NCBI GenBank assembly: GCA_964291365.2
Contig: OZ220033.1
Location: 124,001 to 188,000, forward strand
DNA length: 64,000 nucleotides
Direction: 5' to 3'
DNA from: JBDWFY01 sp964291365
GTDB lineage: Bacteria; Pseudomonadota; Alphaproteobacteria; Rhizobiales; Stappiaceae
Position 1 is the first letter of the stretch, and every line of letters starts with the position of its first letter. The position numbers and the translations under genes were made by a program. Shown piece after piece: positions 11,593 through 24,564 of the stretch. A model generated the notes under the pieces. It was not told the origin of the DNA. It saw only the letters and a list, made by a program, of their open reading frames with translations, and did no database searches.

Positions 11593-11807
11593 CCTTAATC
11601 TCATGCCCAGGATTCAGTGCTGCCAACATCTTTTGATAATAAATCCTCAGATTTATGAAGAAACTCCTGGCAAATATATAATAGCTGAAAATCCTAATAT
11701 CCTTCATTTGCATGTGCTAATTAGGCAATTTTCATGGTCAAAACTTCTAGTATTAGGATAAACTGAGGTTTTGGCAGCATTGCTGAAGACTGGGCATGAG
11801 ACTAAGA
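11593..11807. mobile_element. MITE with CTCATGCCCAG ends
   Basis: Left CTTAATCTCATGCCCAGGAT and right (reverse complement) CTTAGTCTCATGCCCAGTCT give inverted ends of roughly 40 bases. About 215 bp, noncoding. Duplicate at 61706-61910. Confidence 0.7.
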
Positions 11808-12736
11808 TTATCTGAACAACAAATAATTGTTAGCAAAGGGCATATATTTGGAACCATACAAGTCTAACCACAAGAATGCTCATTGCATGCAATTACATAA
11901 CACGCACCACGTGTGCAATATCAGTAAACAATGCCAAGAAGCTTAGCCTACTAGACTAAGTGTTCTACTATCCGTAGTGAGCCGGTCGTGTTCTAGAAGC
12001 TGTCGCTGAATATACACCATTCTCACATTGAAATGAAGCCATTACTGCATGCCACTTCTTTTATTCATTGAGAGTATCAGGGAGCAAGGAATTAAAGCAG
12101 TGGTGGTCAGCAAATGACACCAGAATTGTTGAAATAAGTGTTTTCAGTGAAAGCCAAACAGTAAACTCTTACCCTATGACACCGTATGTTTAGGAGCAGC
12201 TAGTGTGGTAACAGACAAACAGACAGACAGACAAAATATTGTATCCTTGCGCTGCACATGCAGAGGGTTAAATATTATAGTGGCCATACTAAGTAATTGC
12301 TGTGCACGAGGCAACCAATAGCAATAGCGGGCTGAGATTTCAGCTTATATTTTTTTACCTCCATCATACTTCACGGATGTTGATTAGGAAGTATTGCACA
12401 TGCTCACCTACTGAGCACTGGCGGCTTGTGCAGTCTAGAACAATGCAGCCACATGACTGAAGCTGGGCAGAGCCAAACATGGATGATACATGAATAGAGC
12501 CAGCCATTTGCCGTGCAGATCGAGAAGTAAACAATGTATGTACAAATAATAGATGTGATTCAAAATATTTTGAGCATCTGTTTTTCCTCATAGAGATTCC
12601 TTCAGTCACAGCATACCTTAGGGACGTACTTGCATTGATAAATTGGTAAAGTCTTCAACGACTGCTATATACGCTTCATGACTGTTAGTTTGCAGTAGAC
12701 CACCAAAAATGGTATTATTGGTCTACTATGGTCGGG

Positions 12737-12826
12737 CACATGCAAATCCCTCATGCACGCTGAGGCTAAACTTCTCTGGTTGGACCAGGGAAGTTTAGCC
12801 TCGCGTGCACGAGGCATTTGCACGTG
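12737..12826. repeat. Perfect-looking 90-bp hairpin
   Basis: A near-complete palindrome whose arms contain GAGGCTAAACTTC and GAAGTTTAGCCTC, preceded by a smaller hairpin built on GTAGACCACC / GGTCTAC. The duplicate at 62660-62750 keeps the pairing. A very short MITE is the likely origin. Confidence 0.8.
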
Positions 12827-13129
12827 TACATACATATACATGTAAAATTAATGTGTGCACAAAGAATTGAAGATACAGACGTCCATATTCTTACACGTAT
12901 TTCAACACAATAGTACTAGTGCTAACACAAACATGTACAGTGTAAGCATCTCTTGACAGTATCTATGATATAAAATGTACATTCGACTATGATAATGCAT
13001 GTATCATGTAGATGTATACATGTTACCATAACAATGCAAATTGTTATTGTGTAGGCAGCTATATCTAGCTATTGTATAATCCTGTTTGGTTATATCAGTT
13101 TTATATGAGAGTAAAACTTCTCTTTTCAG

Positions 13130-13387
13130 AGCCCACACTGACTCTCTCTAACCTCACTACTTTACTGGAGAATGTTAACTGGTTTGATGTGGGTTTAAAC
13201 CTTTGGATCCCCTACTCCAAGCTTAGCATGATACGAGAACAGCACCATAAGTCTCAATGCAGGCAGGCATGTTGGGAGCTATACTTGAATGAGGTGCCAT
13301 TTCCATGCTGGAAAAGAGTAGCTGTGGCACTGTATTACCGTGGACATCTTGAAGAGTTGGAGATAGTACAAAGGAAATACCTCAAAG
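13130..13387 (+). CDS. Gene 1, death-domain-like exon 3
   Basis: A 258-bp phase 1-1 exon (ttttcag acceptor, gtgagt donor). The 86 residues have the clearest death-fold layout of the three: LTLSNLTTLLENVNWFDVG, LWIPYSKLSMIREQHH, CRQACWELYLNEVPFPCW, then VAVALYYRGHLEELEIVQRK. The W..VG..L.IP, CW..YL and 'W..VA.AL' positions are those expected for helices 1, 2, 4 and 5. Gene 2's copy (63046) differs mainly in helices 1-3. The next exon in the series would be the GTPase exon at 22061, whose acceptor is also phase 1. Confidence 0.8.
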
Positions 13388-14017
13388 GTGAGTCAGCATT
13401 ACTCAGTTCAAGACTGGTGTCCGTAGGTTGCTATGGTGACCATTGTACATGTCTGACGGCAGTGATTGTGTTGGCGTGTAATAGTATTGCATTGTAAACA
13501 AGTACATGTATGATAGAAGGGTGTATGCATGTACTCATATTTCAGCTTTTTTATCATTAAAGATTTTGTTAACCTAAGAGAGAGGGAGAAGGAAATAAAA
13601 TAGGGAGGAATAGTAGAGAGAGTAACGGAGACAGAGACAGAGAGACTTTAGAAACATGATGTTAATTTATTAAACCAACTACTGATATTAGACAGCCATG
13701 ACTATCATCGACTCTATATGTGGAGATACCCTTATATCTAATACATTACAAACGCAAAATGCAGTTATTTATTGCTTCTATGCCACACATTCATGAACTT
13801 TGGCTGCTAGGTCTCCATCTTGTTACAGATTGCTCATGAAAGACTTCTGTAGAAATTCCTAGTAGAGTGGTATTCTTGCTCACTTTAGCAATTTTTTCCT
13901 GCGTTCCATTGACCACATCAAAGGAAAATTAATGCAAGTAGAGTGGCACTATCTACTCTGCTCTAGGGGGGAACCCATGCACATGAAACTGTAGGGATAC
14001 ACCTTTTCTGTAATATT

Positions 14018-14140
14018 TAAGCCTCAGCGCATGCGCGAGGGTTACTGTAGTCATTTTGTGTGTGTTTATGTGTGTATGTCTATCTGTTACCATGCTATCA
14101 ACTACATACCTGGCTTATATGTCCAAAGTAAGATGATATA
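14018..14140. repeat. Dispersed repeat (GCATGCG...GAGGGTTAC)
   Basis: A segment starting near AAGCCTCAGCGCATGCG, followed by a TG-rich stretch and CTACATACCTGGCTTATATG, is repeated at 21119-21250 and starts again at 63923. The first and last belong to the two segmental copies; 21119 is an independent copy, so this is a mobile or dispersed family. Confidence 0.7.
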
Positions 14141-17100
14141 TAGTTTTTGTACTCTATGACATTGCAATCCCTATTCACTATTGTAATTTTCAATTTTGTA
14201 ATTATGTGTAGCCAGTGAATTATTGATGTCCGTGTTTTCACTTGTCCAATAATTATATCAAAAACATTATCACATTCCGTATAACTTGTGAAACAAAGCA
14301 GCCCTCTCAATGCACCAAGAGTGTGCAATTACATATAGAATGTGTGTACCTTCACCTGTAAACGTATTTATTTCTACCTTGAGTGAATAATGTTCATAGT
14401 TAATGTGCCCATGACTTAAAGTTATGGGATAGTGTTCAACGCTTGATTTATAAATGATTACACACAAATATTCTTCCCGTATGCGCTTATGTAATTCAAT
14501 CAGAAACATGAAGAGTATTCGACCACTTCCAGGTTCAAGCATAGGTCAAGTGTCTTGCACTCATGCTAACACTGCATATACCTCAATAGAGTAATACAGT
14601 GGAACATCTGAAGTTGAATTATTGAAGTTCTGTAGTGTAGAGGGGATGACCTCGTTCTAATTACCCTTACCTATACTGAATTTGAGCATGTGCAATCAGA
14701 TCACAATGGCTGCATTATTGATTAGCTTGAGTTGTTGTGGTTGATGGGCGTTACAGTTCAAATAGCACAATCTGTAGCACTTGTGATCCTCATCAAGCAT
14801 TTAGAAGCAAAGATTAAATTTGTCATTCACCATTTCAGATATCTGTTGGCCACTTGCCACCAGGGTTTCATTTAGGTGTGGGGGATGCCCCCCCCCCCCC
14901 AAAGAGAAGCCACCATTCATGTACGCATACATAAGAAAGCTCTTCCCTTTATCAATAGAAAAAACCCTGCTGGATGTTTTTGGTCATTTTTAACTCATAA
15001 ACCATCTTCAGCTTCATGCTTAGCATGGGAGGGAGATGCTCCCCCCTCCTACACCCACCCCTGGTGACACTCATGTATCATTGTACATCTACATTGTCTG
15101 TTTCCTTCCACTAGATACATGTACATGTAGCTACATGTTGTATGTACATGTACTTACCTTGCATATGCTATATGTGACTAAATCTCCAAGATGTTTTTGG
15201 AGTGCCACAGAAGCATTCGTCCACATAATTGTATTTCATAGAAGTGCCAAAGGAATACTATAGTCCCTGCCCCCTCCCCCCTTAATTCGGCAAAAATCAC
15301 ATTTGCCTTTGTTGACAAAAATTCTGAAGAAGCCCTGTGTATATCTCAAGATTGGTGTGACAACTACGACAGCAACAATAACAGATAAACAGACTGATTA
15401 CTTTACCACTTATGCATGCATGCATGGTAAAAATGCGATCTCAGGTAGACTAAGGCATGGGAGTACAATTTCGCGCTTAGTGGCCGTTTCCGCTCAGATT
15501 CTGCTGGAAGAAATTGATTTGATTGTGTGTAGGTAAGCGATAACAAGAAATACATGGACTAGCAGTGGATTTTGGGGCTTGTTGAGTAAACAAGACAACA
15601 CCTCACTCAAGAACAAAGGTTTTACTGTTTCTTCAAGATTGTTTCAGATACTTCGGCATCTGTTGAAGTACATTGTACCTCACAAAGTTGGGAGGGAAAC
15701 AAGGCCATCTTCTGTTCTGCAATTCGTGATTTTTGTTTGTAAACATGATGTGCTGTTTTTGTTGGCACACCTACAAGACTAGTTGCTATGGTAACCAAAA
15801 TTAGTTTTGTGTTAGATTAGGGTCCCAATATTCATAAAATCAAATCTGAGTCATGTACGTGTATCTCAAAGCATAACACCACATTTTTGACTCAAAAGTT
15901 GCACCTCCCATGCCTTGATACGCCTGAGATGTTAAGCTAGAGTATAATGCTATAGTCAATGAGCCAGTGGTGTTAGATACAGGCTATTAGCTTTGTCATA
16001 ATGTATTATGTAGGTGATTATTGTGCTTTCATCTTGTCAGTCAATTAACCAGCGGTACGGCACCCGTGCTGGAAGCACTATACCGGTTGTATGTTTTAAT
16101 TGCATGAGTGTGCAAACATTTAATGTAGTAGTTAACCGAGAGTGTACAGACAATTGTAAACCACCTTCTGCATCCATCACCAGAAACTGTAACTACTCCA
16201 GAATAGAACAGCAGCAGCACATCCAGAGAAGTTTAAATGGCTAAACATGAACTAAAGAACGCTATAGGCACAAAAATTCAGAAAAAGATCTGCAATAGCA
16301 AAATTTCTGGCAGCTAATTCTGGTCAGAGTGTTTCAGAAACTTTCTGGAGTCACATGCACATTTGGTGGGGTCATTTCCAGCTTCCTTGAGCAATGGCCA
16401 TCAGATTTACAGAACAAAGACTAAATACACTAACAGTCCTGTCGAAGTATTTTCAGCTGTGTCCCAAATGTAGTTTGCCTGAAATAATCATAATAAAGCA
16501 TACAGAATTTCAACAATTTACTATACATGATGTACACAAGTAGCTATAGTCTCTCATAAAAAAATAATCGTCTCAAATCACAGTGATTCAACTTCTGTAC
16601 CATCTACCATAACCACAACCTTCTATCATAGACTATAAATATTGCCATTATATGTACAGTGCTTGCATGTAGATGTGTACATACAACATCAACGGCATTT
16701 AAGGTTACAGTCAATAGTTTCATGAATAATTAATTAGCATCAATAAAACACTCTGTATCTCATGAACAGGGTTAGCTATAAACTTCTAGTCTGTTCCAGC
16801 CATCTTCTTACTTGTGACTGTTTCTCCTAGTTGAGCTAACGCCTACTTGAACGGCATCTTCTGGTCTTGGTCCACGCGGGTAGCTTCAAAATGTTTTCAC
16901 GTCAGTTTTTGCCTAGAGAGTGGCAGTCAAGCTATGAGTTCCACTTCCAGCAGCAAGCTTTCAATACCCTTGAGGGCCACACGAAGTGTTTTTGCGTCAA
17001 AACCGTTCCTCTTTCGATTGAGAGTCGACGAAGTATCAGCGCGAGCGGCTCTTGGCCCTACCGTTGCACACAAAGTCAGCCATAGCTCCCTTGAAGTGTG

Positions 17101-17149
17101 CTATTTTTACTTCCTGTTTTTACTTCCGTGTAGTTAACATTTGCATAAA

Positions 17150-17640
17150 TTTTGCGCATGCCGTACCGCTGTAACAATCCATGAATAGTTATTACTCTTA
17201 GCTCTAACTTGTTGGTGTATGTAATATTGTGTGTGGTGTATGTTTCAACAGAAGCCACACCCCGAATATTAGCCACACCTGGAGCTCTTTGAAAACAATA
17301 ATAGCCGCCCATGAATAGTAGCTGCACACATGTGCGATCACTATTAAGTGGGCATGGCTATGATCGCAAGCCATGCACAATCGTTTTTCTGGGTAGAAAC
17401 ATGGCGAAACATGAGCTTGGCTTTGTTCTACAGTAGCATGGCAGTTTACTTTTCGAATAATATCTAAAGTACAGTCCCTCATAAATCAGCCTTTTGTGCT
17501 ATTGTTGTCAATATCTTCGCGATGTATCGACCCGAAATTAATAAAAGCCCCCCTCGATTAGTAGCCACCCTTGAGCAAGGCTGAAATTAATAGTTACTGC
17601 AGCTGTGGCTACTATTTGAATAAATACAATATTTGTGCAG
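17150..17640. mobile_element. Copy of the 32089 MITE family
   Basis: Shares long blocks with 32210-32510, including GATCACTATTAAG, GAGCAAGGCTGAAAT and GGCTACTATT..AATAA. The clean inverted ends visible at 32089/32639 were not found here, so it is a diverged or truncated copy. Confidence 0.65.
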
Positions 17641-17977
17641 TTGTGAGTACCTATGCAAGCTCAGATGATGTGCAAAATGAGATATCTGTGCATACCGTCC
17701 CCTGCAACATTATATATGTGTCTCCAGAAGCCATAGAATCCTCAAGAGATCATCTTGCTCGTAATTTTGATTTCTGGTCGCAGTTGGTTGGGGATCCAAA
17801 GGGATTTCCCTAGAAATTGGCTATCAAATGTTACTGTGTAAACCAGAAGTGATAGCAGGGATGGGTACATGATCACTATGTTCCTTCTCTGGCCCAAGCT
17901 AAAGTTTTGTTTGTATGTACATGTACGTATGTGCACCATTGTGTGTATGTGTTTGGGAATTAGAAAAGAGGGGCGAT

Positions 17978-18830
17978 ATGAGCCTTGTCCGCTGACCATC
18001 AGACCTAACTGATTAGGGCTCCACTGTTTAGTAGTTTATACTTGGGCCGTGTGATTTCAATTATATGAAGTGTTGGAGTCACTTGCTAATTCTGTGAGAT
18101 GTAACGCTATAATGCTTTGTGAGGTTGGCCTTGTCCGCTGACCCTCAGACCTAACTGAGTAGGGGTCCACTGCCAGGAGAAGCTTTAGTAGTTTATTTAT
18201 AGTCATGTTTGACACAGGATATCACAATTAATGTAGAAAATTTTAATAGTTCGATTCTAAATGTTTCCGGTCATCAGGGGAGAACCCAGTCTGATCCTCC
18301 CGGGCACATGTTTCGGTCCCATTAATCTCCTGACCTATGGTCAGCTACAGAGAGATGGGACCACTCCCCTACGAGGAGTCCAATTGGGGTACTCAAGTCT
18401 TTTCTCCTTTCTCGAAGTTTGTAGTCATGTGTGTGTGATAAGGTCACTATTTCTGTGTCACGTGTCTATTTAGCATACACGTGGTAGGTGGTGCACGCAC
18501 ATCTTGGCCACCAGATATTCTGTACTGTTATATATATTACTGGATTCTGTTGTTAGACTGCTATCATAAGTTATTATGCTAATATGCTCTCATAGGATCC
18601 TTATTCCTCCCTTTTGTATTTAACTACCCATAGTTTTATTCGATTCAACTGGATTTAATCTTACTTTAGTGACTTACCCTCCTTATGCCTAGGGGGTAAC
18701 TTTGCTGCCCATATGCTCTGGCTACAACTATTGGGCCGTGTGATTTTAATTATATACAGTGTTGGAGTCGCTTGCTAATTCTGTGGGATGTAGCACTATA
18801 ATTGACAATTATGCTTTGTAATTACATGTA
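17978..18830. repeat. Two interleaved diverged repeats
   Basis: Unit A (with CTTGTCCGCTGACC and CAGACCTAACTGA) occurs at 17978-18040 and 18127-18200. Unit B (TTGGGCCGTGTGATTT, TGTTGGAGTC, CTTGCTAATTCTGTG) occurs at 18042-18120 and 18731-18830. Their alternation suggests repeated insertion of short elements into each other. Nothing codes. Confidence 0.7.
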
Positions 18831-18847
18831 GTGTTTACTCTAAGCCT

Positions 18848-18892
<45 letters not shown>

Positions 18893-19673
18893 TACATGCT
18901 TACATGCCAAAGCAGTTTGACTTCGATTGAACACAATTAAGATGGTGTACATTAAGTGCTCACGCACTGTGACCTCCAACTTGAATAATGTGTAGATTGA
19001 AATTACTGGCAGTGGGGAGCAACCAAGAGATAATGAATGAGCTTAGCATAACCTGGGGCTTGCTTACGTACTGTGGTATTTAGTGTAGTCAATCTCCAAG
19101 TCCTAGCTTTATTCTCAAAGCTACAGACATAACTCTGGCTTGGAGGAGAATGGTTGGAAATGATCGTCATTCAGCACTTTATCAGTTCGAAACCGAGTCC
19201 AAAATATATCAGTCCATAGTCTGCAAGTCCATGAGTCCAGTCCAGTCCAGCTTTTGTACCAGCCCTCAAGTAGGCATGTAGTGGGATCTTGCCAATATCA
19301 CCTGATGTACAAGCTTACTTTTAAAAGGTATCAGTGAGGTTTAGTAATATGTTACTATCAGCAATGATTATCAAACACTAATTGCTGTCAGTTGGTTAAC
19401 AAAAAATGTGTTGCACACAGAACAAATACACATCTCACCCTTATTCTCAGTGTCATGGCAATTAATATTATGCATGCATCCACTTTCCACAATATCCTGG
19501 TCTGAACATTGCATTCATTCTCATACCCATTGTCAGTGAACAATCACAGTCCGAAACAAGTGCTCACTACTAGAAATCTCTGCTTCTTGTAGCCCACCTT
19601 CAATTGTACATGTACACCTACTGTACGTTGCTCTCTTTGTTTGCCAATTTCAGCTCAGTTTTCCGTCCTCTCT

Positions 19674-19835
19674 ATAGCTAGCTTGTGCTTTCTTTCTCTT
19701 ATGCTTTTCTCTCTTTCACATTTTTTTTCTCTCTCTCTCTCTCACTCTTCAGCCTTCCTTTTCTTCTTTCTTCCCTTCTTATCCATTTTTTCTCTTTTTC
19801 ATTTGTTCTTTTGCTACTTCCTTATTCTCTTCCAT
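19674..19835. repeat. Pyrimidine-rich tract
   Basis: About 160 bases almost purely C/T on the + strand with a (CT)n core near 19730-19745. The encoded Ser/Leu/Phe string is a by-product of composition, not a gene. Confidence 0.85.
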
Positions 19836-20217
19836 CTAATGCGCTTTCTAGGTACTACTGAGTAGCTAAAATGTAGAAATTTTGATTCTCATTTTTTACC
19901 TAAGGCTTTGATTTCTTTCCACTCTTGAAGACTATTTTATACAGCTATTTGTCCTTTAGGGGCACCTTTGTCAGGAGATGGATGGTTGTCCGAATTTCAA
20001 AGGTTGAAAATGAAAATATATTATTTCTACGGTGAAGTCAATAGGGGCACATAGTTTATCCGTACTATGGAAACAGTCCACATCTCAGAGAGTGAGTGAT
20101 GTCCACATTGATTCTGACTATCCCAGGACCATCAGAGATGTACAAGCAAAATGTTATACTATAAGTGAATAGGCATGATTTGACGTCTTCATGTCACGAT
20201 GACATGCATGAAGACAA

Positions 20218-20517
20218 CAGTGGCGGATACAGGATTTCTTGAAGGGAGGTTCTGTTATAGTATTGCGCGCGAAGTTTTTAAAAGCCACACCCACTTTTGA
20301 TTAAAGAGATTACTTGCCATACCTATCAATCGATCTGTTTTTGATCGAAATTTCTGCTAAGGCATGCTAAGGTGAGCTACAGTAGCAGTTTTCTTAGTTC
20401 TTTAGCCAGAGAGGGGGGTTCCATTTAGCCTATCATCAGTACTTCTTAGTACTAGGTCCAGCCCAAAGGGGGGTTCCATGGAACCCCAGGACCCCCCCCC
20501 CCCCAAATTCGCTACTG
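20218..20517. mobile_element. 300-bp element with CAGTGGCGGAT ends
   Basis: Left end CAGTGGCGGATACAGG and right end (reverse complement) CAGTAGCGAATTTGG are imperfect inverted repeats. The sequence is flanked directly by gacaa on both sides (20213-20217 and 20518-20522). A C-rich tract lies next to the right end. The CAGTGGCGGAT type of end is common in animal MITEs. Confidence 0.65.
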
Positions 20518-20569
20518 GACAAAGTCCTAAGGTAATCCCAGTACAATGTGTGAGTAAAGATCATTGCTG

Positions 20570-21050
20570 TTATGAGCCTATGCATGTCAGCTTAACTGTC
20601 CAGAGGATCCTTATAATATAGTATCCATGGCTTATATAGCTGTCTGAAGAGGTGAATTCGAAGCATCCAGGGGAGTGAGTCAGAGTGTCCATATTGGGAG
20701 ATTCTACTGTATCATCAAATCCTACCATGAGAGGGGGGAGTTTAATCATTTCATCAGTCCATTTATTCTCTTCATGATGTAATAATGTAACAATAACTAT
20801 AGTAACATCAACTATTGAGGCTCCATCTATTTGATGGTTTATCAGTTCATTTTGTGTCCTCTGATCACTTGTGACTGTAGAAAGCGGTAAAGTTGGGACT
20901 TCTTCACCCAGTGGAGTCAGGGGTTGTAAGATGATTGGTTGGTACATATTGAGTGAATTAAATAATGTGACTTCACTTGCTATACTACTATTACTCCACA
21001 GTTCAATTTGTGACTGCTTGGCAATCTTTGTGTGCTTTAAGTTTCTCCAC
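20570..21050 (-). CDS. Hypothetical minus-strand exon in gene 1 intron
   Basis: An open frame of about 160 codons read leftward from near 21045. It contains NKWTDEMIKLPPLMVGFDD and PNMDTLTHSPGCFEFTSS, a mixed-composition stretch less biased than random intron frames. A CAG acceptor lies next to its upstream stop. There is no recognised domain and no convincing partner exon; it may be a chance frame or a relic. Copy 2 does not reach this region, so conservation cannot be tested here. Confidence 0.25.
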
Positions 21051-21118
21051 TTGTTTCACTGTTCTTGTATGATGTTATCCGTCTTAATCTGAATCAATGC
21101 AACTATGACTTCTTTCTC

Positions 21119-21250
21119 ACTAAGCCTTGGTGCATGCGTGAGGGTTACGGTAATCGTTTTCTGTGTGAGTGTGTGTATGTGCATGTGTGTCTCTTACCAC
21201 GTGACCAGCTACATACCTGGTTTATGTGTCCAAAGTGTGGCAATATACAG
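21119..21250. repeat. Second copy of the 14018 dispersed repeat
   Basis: Matches 14018-14140 over CATGCGTGAGGGTTAC, a TG-rich core and CTACATACCTGGTTTATGTG, with scattered substitutions. Confidence 0.7.
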
Positions 21251-22060
21251 TTTCTTGTAGGCTTTTAAAGGTATGCATTGTGTGGACTTCGCTGAAAACA
21301 TTTGGTTCGAGAGATATCATGTTATTTGCCTGCCATGATGATCGGCGACTTGGCTCTTTCTCGACAAAAAACACACCAATGGTTCTTGACATGATTACAA
21401 CTGGCATAGTATATGAACCACTAGCTACAAGTGACGACCATCTAAACTAGAGCAACTTTCTTTGACTGTCTTGGGTTCTAGGCTTGATAGCTTTTTGCTG
21501 ACTCATCGATCATGACATCAGCTATGGTTTGTCCAGCTGGCCGGTCAAAACAATTGCAAACATGGCGCGGTGCTGTTACGTTCAGTGCACGTGTACAGGT
21601 ACATTCTTGTGATTAGTACTGGTTACTCCAGTCTAGTCTAGGCTTGACTCTGACTTCATGACTGCATGCATGCTGTATATCATCCTGTAAGTATTTTAGG
21701 CAACTGGTGATTCATTGCACCAAGGCTTTTGCACTATAGTGCTTCGTTTTTAAGAGCAACGGTCATTTGTAAACTCTAACTCTAGCATAATAATTATTGT
21801 TCTTGTTTCAAACAAAGAGTATAGTTAAATACACATTATTTATTCAAAATAAACACGTTCTGCTTCAGGTACATGTGCATGCACATGTACATGATAACTC
21901 GCGCTTCAACTGCATGCACCTTGTCTATTTCCTTTTCTCTAGCTGTATTATCATGAATATATGAGTGCCACAATCGCACTGCTTTGTGGCACTCATACAT
22001 TATACAGTACAACCACAGAGTTCAATCAAATATCACACAACCATGCATACACATGATTAG

Positions 22061-24564
22061 GTACTGCTGAGGGTCGTAGACAATTTGAGGATGCCATGCG
22101 GTATGGTAGTGTACAGTCCTGGCTCTGCAAGCTATTGATGTATGGTGCTGCTGGTTCAGGTAAGACAACGACTAAAGATATGATTGTTGGTGATGAAGCA
22201 GCAACAACCAGAACCAGCACCCCCTTGGCCATGAGACCAACCACAGTCTACCGAATCAACCTTGATGGTGAAGAATGGGCTAAGTTAACCACACTAAATG
22301 ATCGCAAGGCCTTCCTAGCCAGGGCACTGCTTGCACATAATCCTAGGCTTGTTGATTACCTCATTGCAACACGTCAACGTGACACCAAGCCACCCTCCAC
22401 AGGTCAGTTCCTAGTAAAAATAGGTAATTCCAAGGTAATAAAAAGTCAAACAGCACCAGTAATTGACCAAGGTGACAACACTTCATCAGCACCTAGCAAA
22501 AGTGGCGACACTCTATCAGCTTCAGTATCTCATGCAGTCACTGCTTCTCCATTGGATTCTTCAGATGACTCTGATGCTGGTGAATGTGAAGATGAAGCTG
22601 AGAGGATTCTTCAGTCAATATCTACAGATGAAGAGCTTGTTAAGCTGATGGACCAGCTCTCTACAACTGTAACTCCACTCACAGCATTTAGAATAATCCA
22701 GATTATTGATTCTGGAGGTCAGCCTCAGTTCCATGAAATCTTGCCAATCTTTCTACGTCGACTTTCTTACTATCTCTTTGTCTTTCGGCTTTGTGATAAC
22801 CTAGATAGTCGGCCAGTAGTAGAGTTCTATGTGGATGGAAAGCCAATAGGTACTCCGTATGAATCTGCACATACGGTTGAGCAGCTTCTTCAACACTGTG
22901 TTAGGACAATGCACTCACACAGGTCATCCTCAGGCAGTGCAGGTGAGTATCCACAGATCATAGTTGTAGGCACTCATGCAGACAGAGAGAAGGAATCAAC
23001 TGAGAATAGAGATGTAAAGAATGAAAAGATACATAAACTCTTGTCACATGATCTTGAAAATCAGATTGTATATTACGACCTTGCTGAGAATAAGGTAATC
23101 TTTCCACTGAATGCTCTAGAGCCTGGGAATGCTGAGGAAGTAGTTATCGCTAAGATTCGGGAGGCATTTCTCGATAATGCCTCTATCCAACCAGATGACA
23201 TTCCTCTTGGATGGTTTGCCTTAGAAATTCTCCTGGAGCAAATGTCACAAAGCCTTCAACGAGGGGTTCTTAGCAAAGATGAGTGCCTTAGATTAGCTAT
23301 GGAGAAGCTTCACTTCAAGGAGGATTCTTTGGATGCAGCCATTGAGTACCTCGACCAGATCTCTGTTCTCTTCTATTATCGAGATATCCTTCCCAGTGTT
23401 GTCTTTGCTGATCCTCAAGTTATTCTTGACAAGGTGACAGAGCTTGTGATGAAATCGTTTGAAATTTGCAAGCTTTCAAAGAAGCATGCACTTTCTAGTG
23501 ATTGGAAGAAATTCTACCAGTTTGCTCTGGTCACAGTTGAATTTCTTTCTCAGGCAGATTTCAACAAGCACTACATACCTGGGGTTTTTGAACCCAGAGA
23601 TTTAATTCACCTTTTCAAAAGACTTCTGATCTTTGCTAGCTTCAGCAGCAATGAACTATTTGTGCCTGCTCTTCTTAACATGCTTGAGGATGAGAAGGTA
23701 GACAATTTCCGTGTCTCCTTTGATGCTCCCATTGCTCCAATGGTCATCAAATTTCCAGACGGCGGTCCTCGCCGAGGTATCTTTTGTGCTCTCACTTGCT
23801 TTCTAGCCTCCACAGACAACGATCTTCAAGCTCCATGGACCATCTTAGTGGACAAATTCAGAACTCCAGTGTGCTTGTATCGTAACTGCATCCAGTATGA
23901 GGTTCCAAGATGCCCCGGGGTTGTCACACTAATTGACACATTTTCTCATTTTGAGGTCCACATTCGTATATCTCCAGAAGCACCAATCGAAGTTTGCCCA
24001 AATGTATGCCGAAGAGTGTATCAAGCTCTTTTCAAGGGTCTTCGTAAGGCTACTCTCAATTTGAGATACTCCAACTCTGTTCCTAGTCCTGCTTTACTTT
24101 GTCCTTGTTGTATAGGAAACCCACATAGTGCTACAGCTGACACTGATGATCAGTTGTGGATATGCACTCTTAACAAAATGAAATGTGGCAAGCTTACTTC
24201 ACAGCAACTACTGTGGCTTAACTGCTCAGAGCGAGTCAAATGTGCTTTGACAGATGACAAATGTCTCACTGAGTCCCATCTACCTCAACTAGAACTTCAG
24301 CTAAAGGATCATGCCTGTCAATGGAGAGATATTGGTACATACCTGGGATTCCGACAAGGTGAGCTTGATAACATTCAATCAAGAGCTCACCTACAACAAG
24401 GAGCACCACTGAGTTATCTTAGAGCCATGCTGTCAGAGTGGTTCCAGTGGGCTCCAGGAGATAGTCGAGGGAGCACCCAATCATGCAAGTGTACTCTCAA
24501 ATGTTTAAAATTGGCACTTCAGAGATGTAATTTAGGACAAACTGCCGCATTGCTTTCAATTTAG
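22061..24564 (+). CDS. Gene 1, ROCO-type GTPase-COR exon with C-terminal death domain
   Basis: A single open exon of 833 codons. The acceptor at 22060 (gattag) leaves phase 1, as in the other exons of the series, and the frame runs TAEGRRQFEDA into the Met at 22096. Numbering from that Met: P-loop GAAGSGKT at 17-24, DSGGQPQFHE (switch II) at 205-214, and GTHAD at 292-296 in the place of the guanine-specificity motif. An acidic Ser-rich insert (about 130-170) separates P-loop and switch II. Residues about 365-560 resemble the COR dimerisation region (LGWFALEILL, EYLDQISVLFYY, FEPRDLIHLFKRL). A Cys cluster CPCC lies at 669-672 and a death domain (CQWRDIGTYLGFRQGELDNI) at about 720-815. ROCO proteins are GTP switches; with death domains they are expected to scaffold apoptosis or immune signalling. 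No leucine-rich repeats or kinase are present. Stop TAG at 24562. Confidence 0.92.

Noticed and set aside
19641..19865. Ser/Leu/Phe-rich membrane-like frame
   Set aside because: Explained by the pyrimidine-rich tract; composition gives hydrophobic codons by chance.
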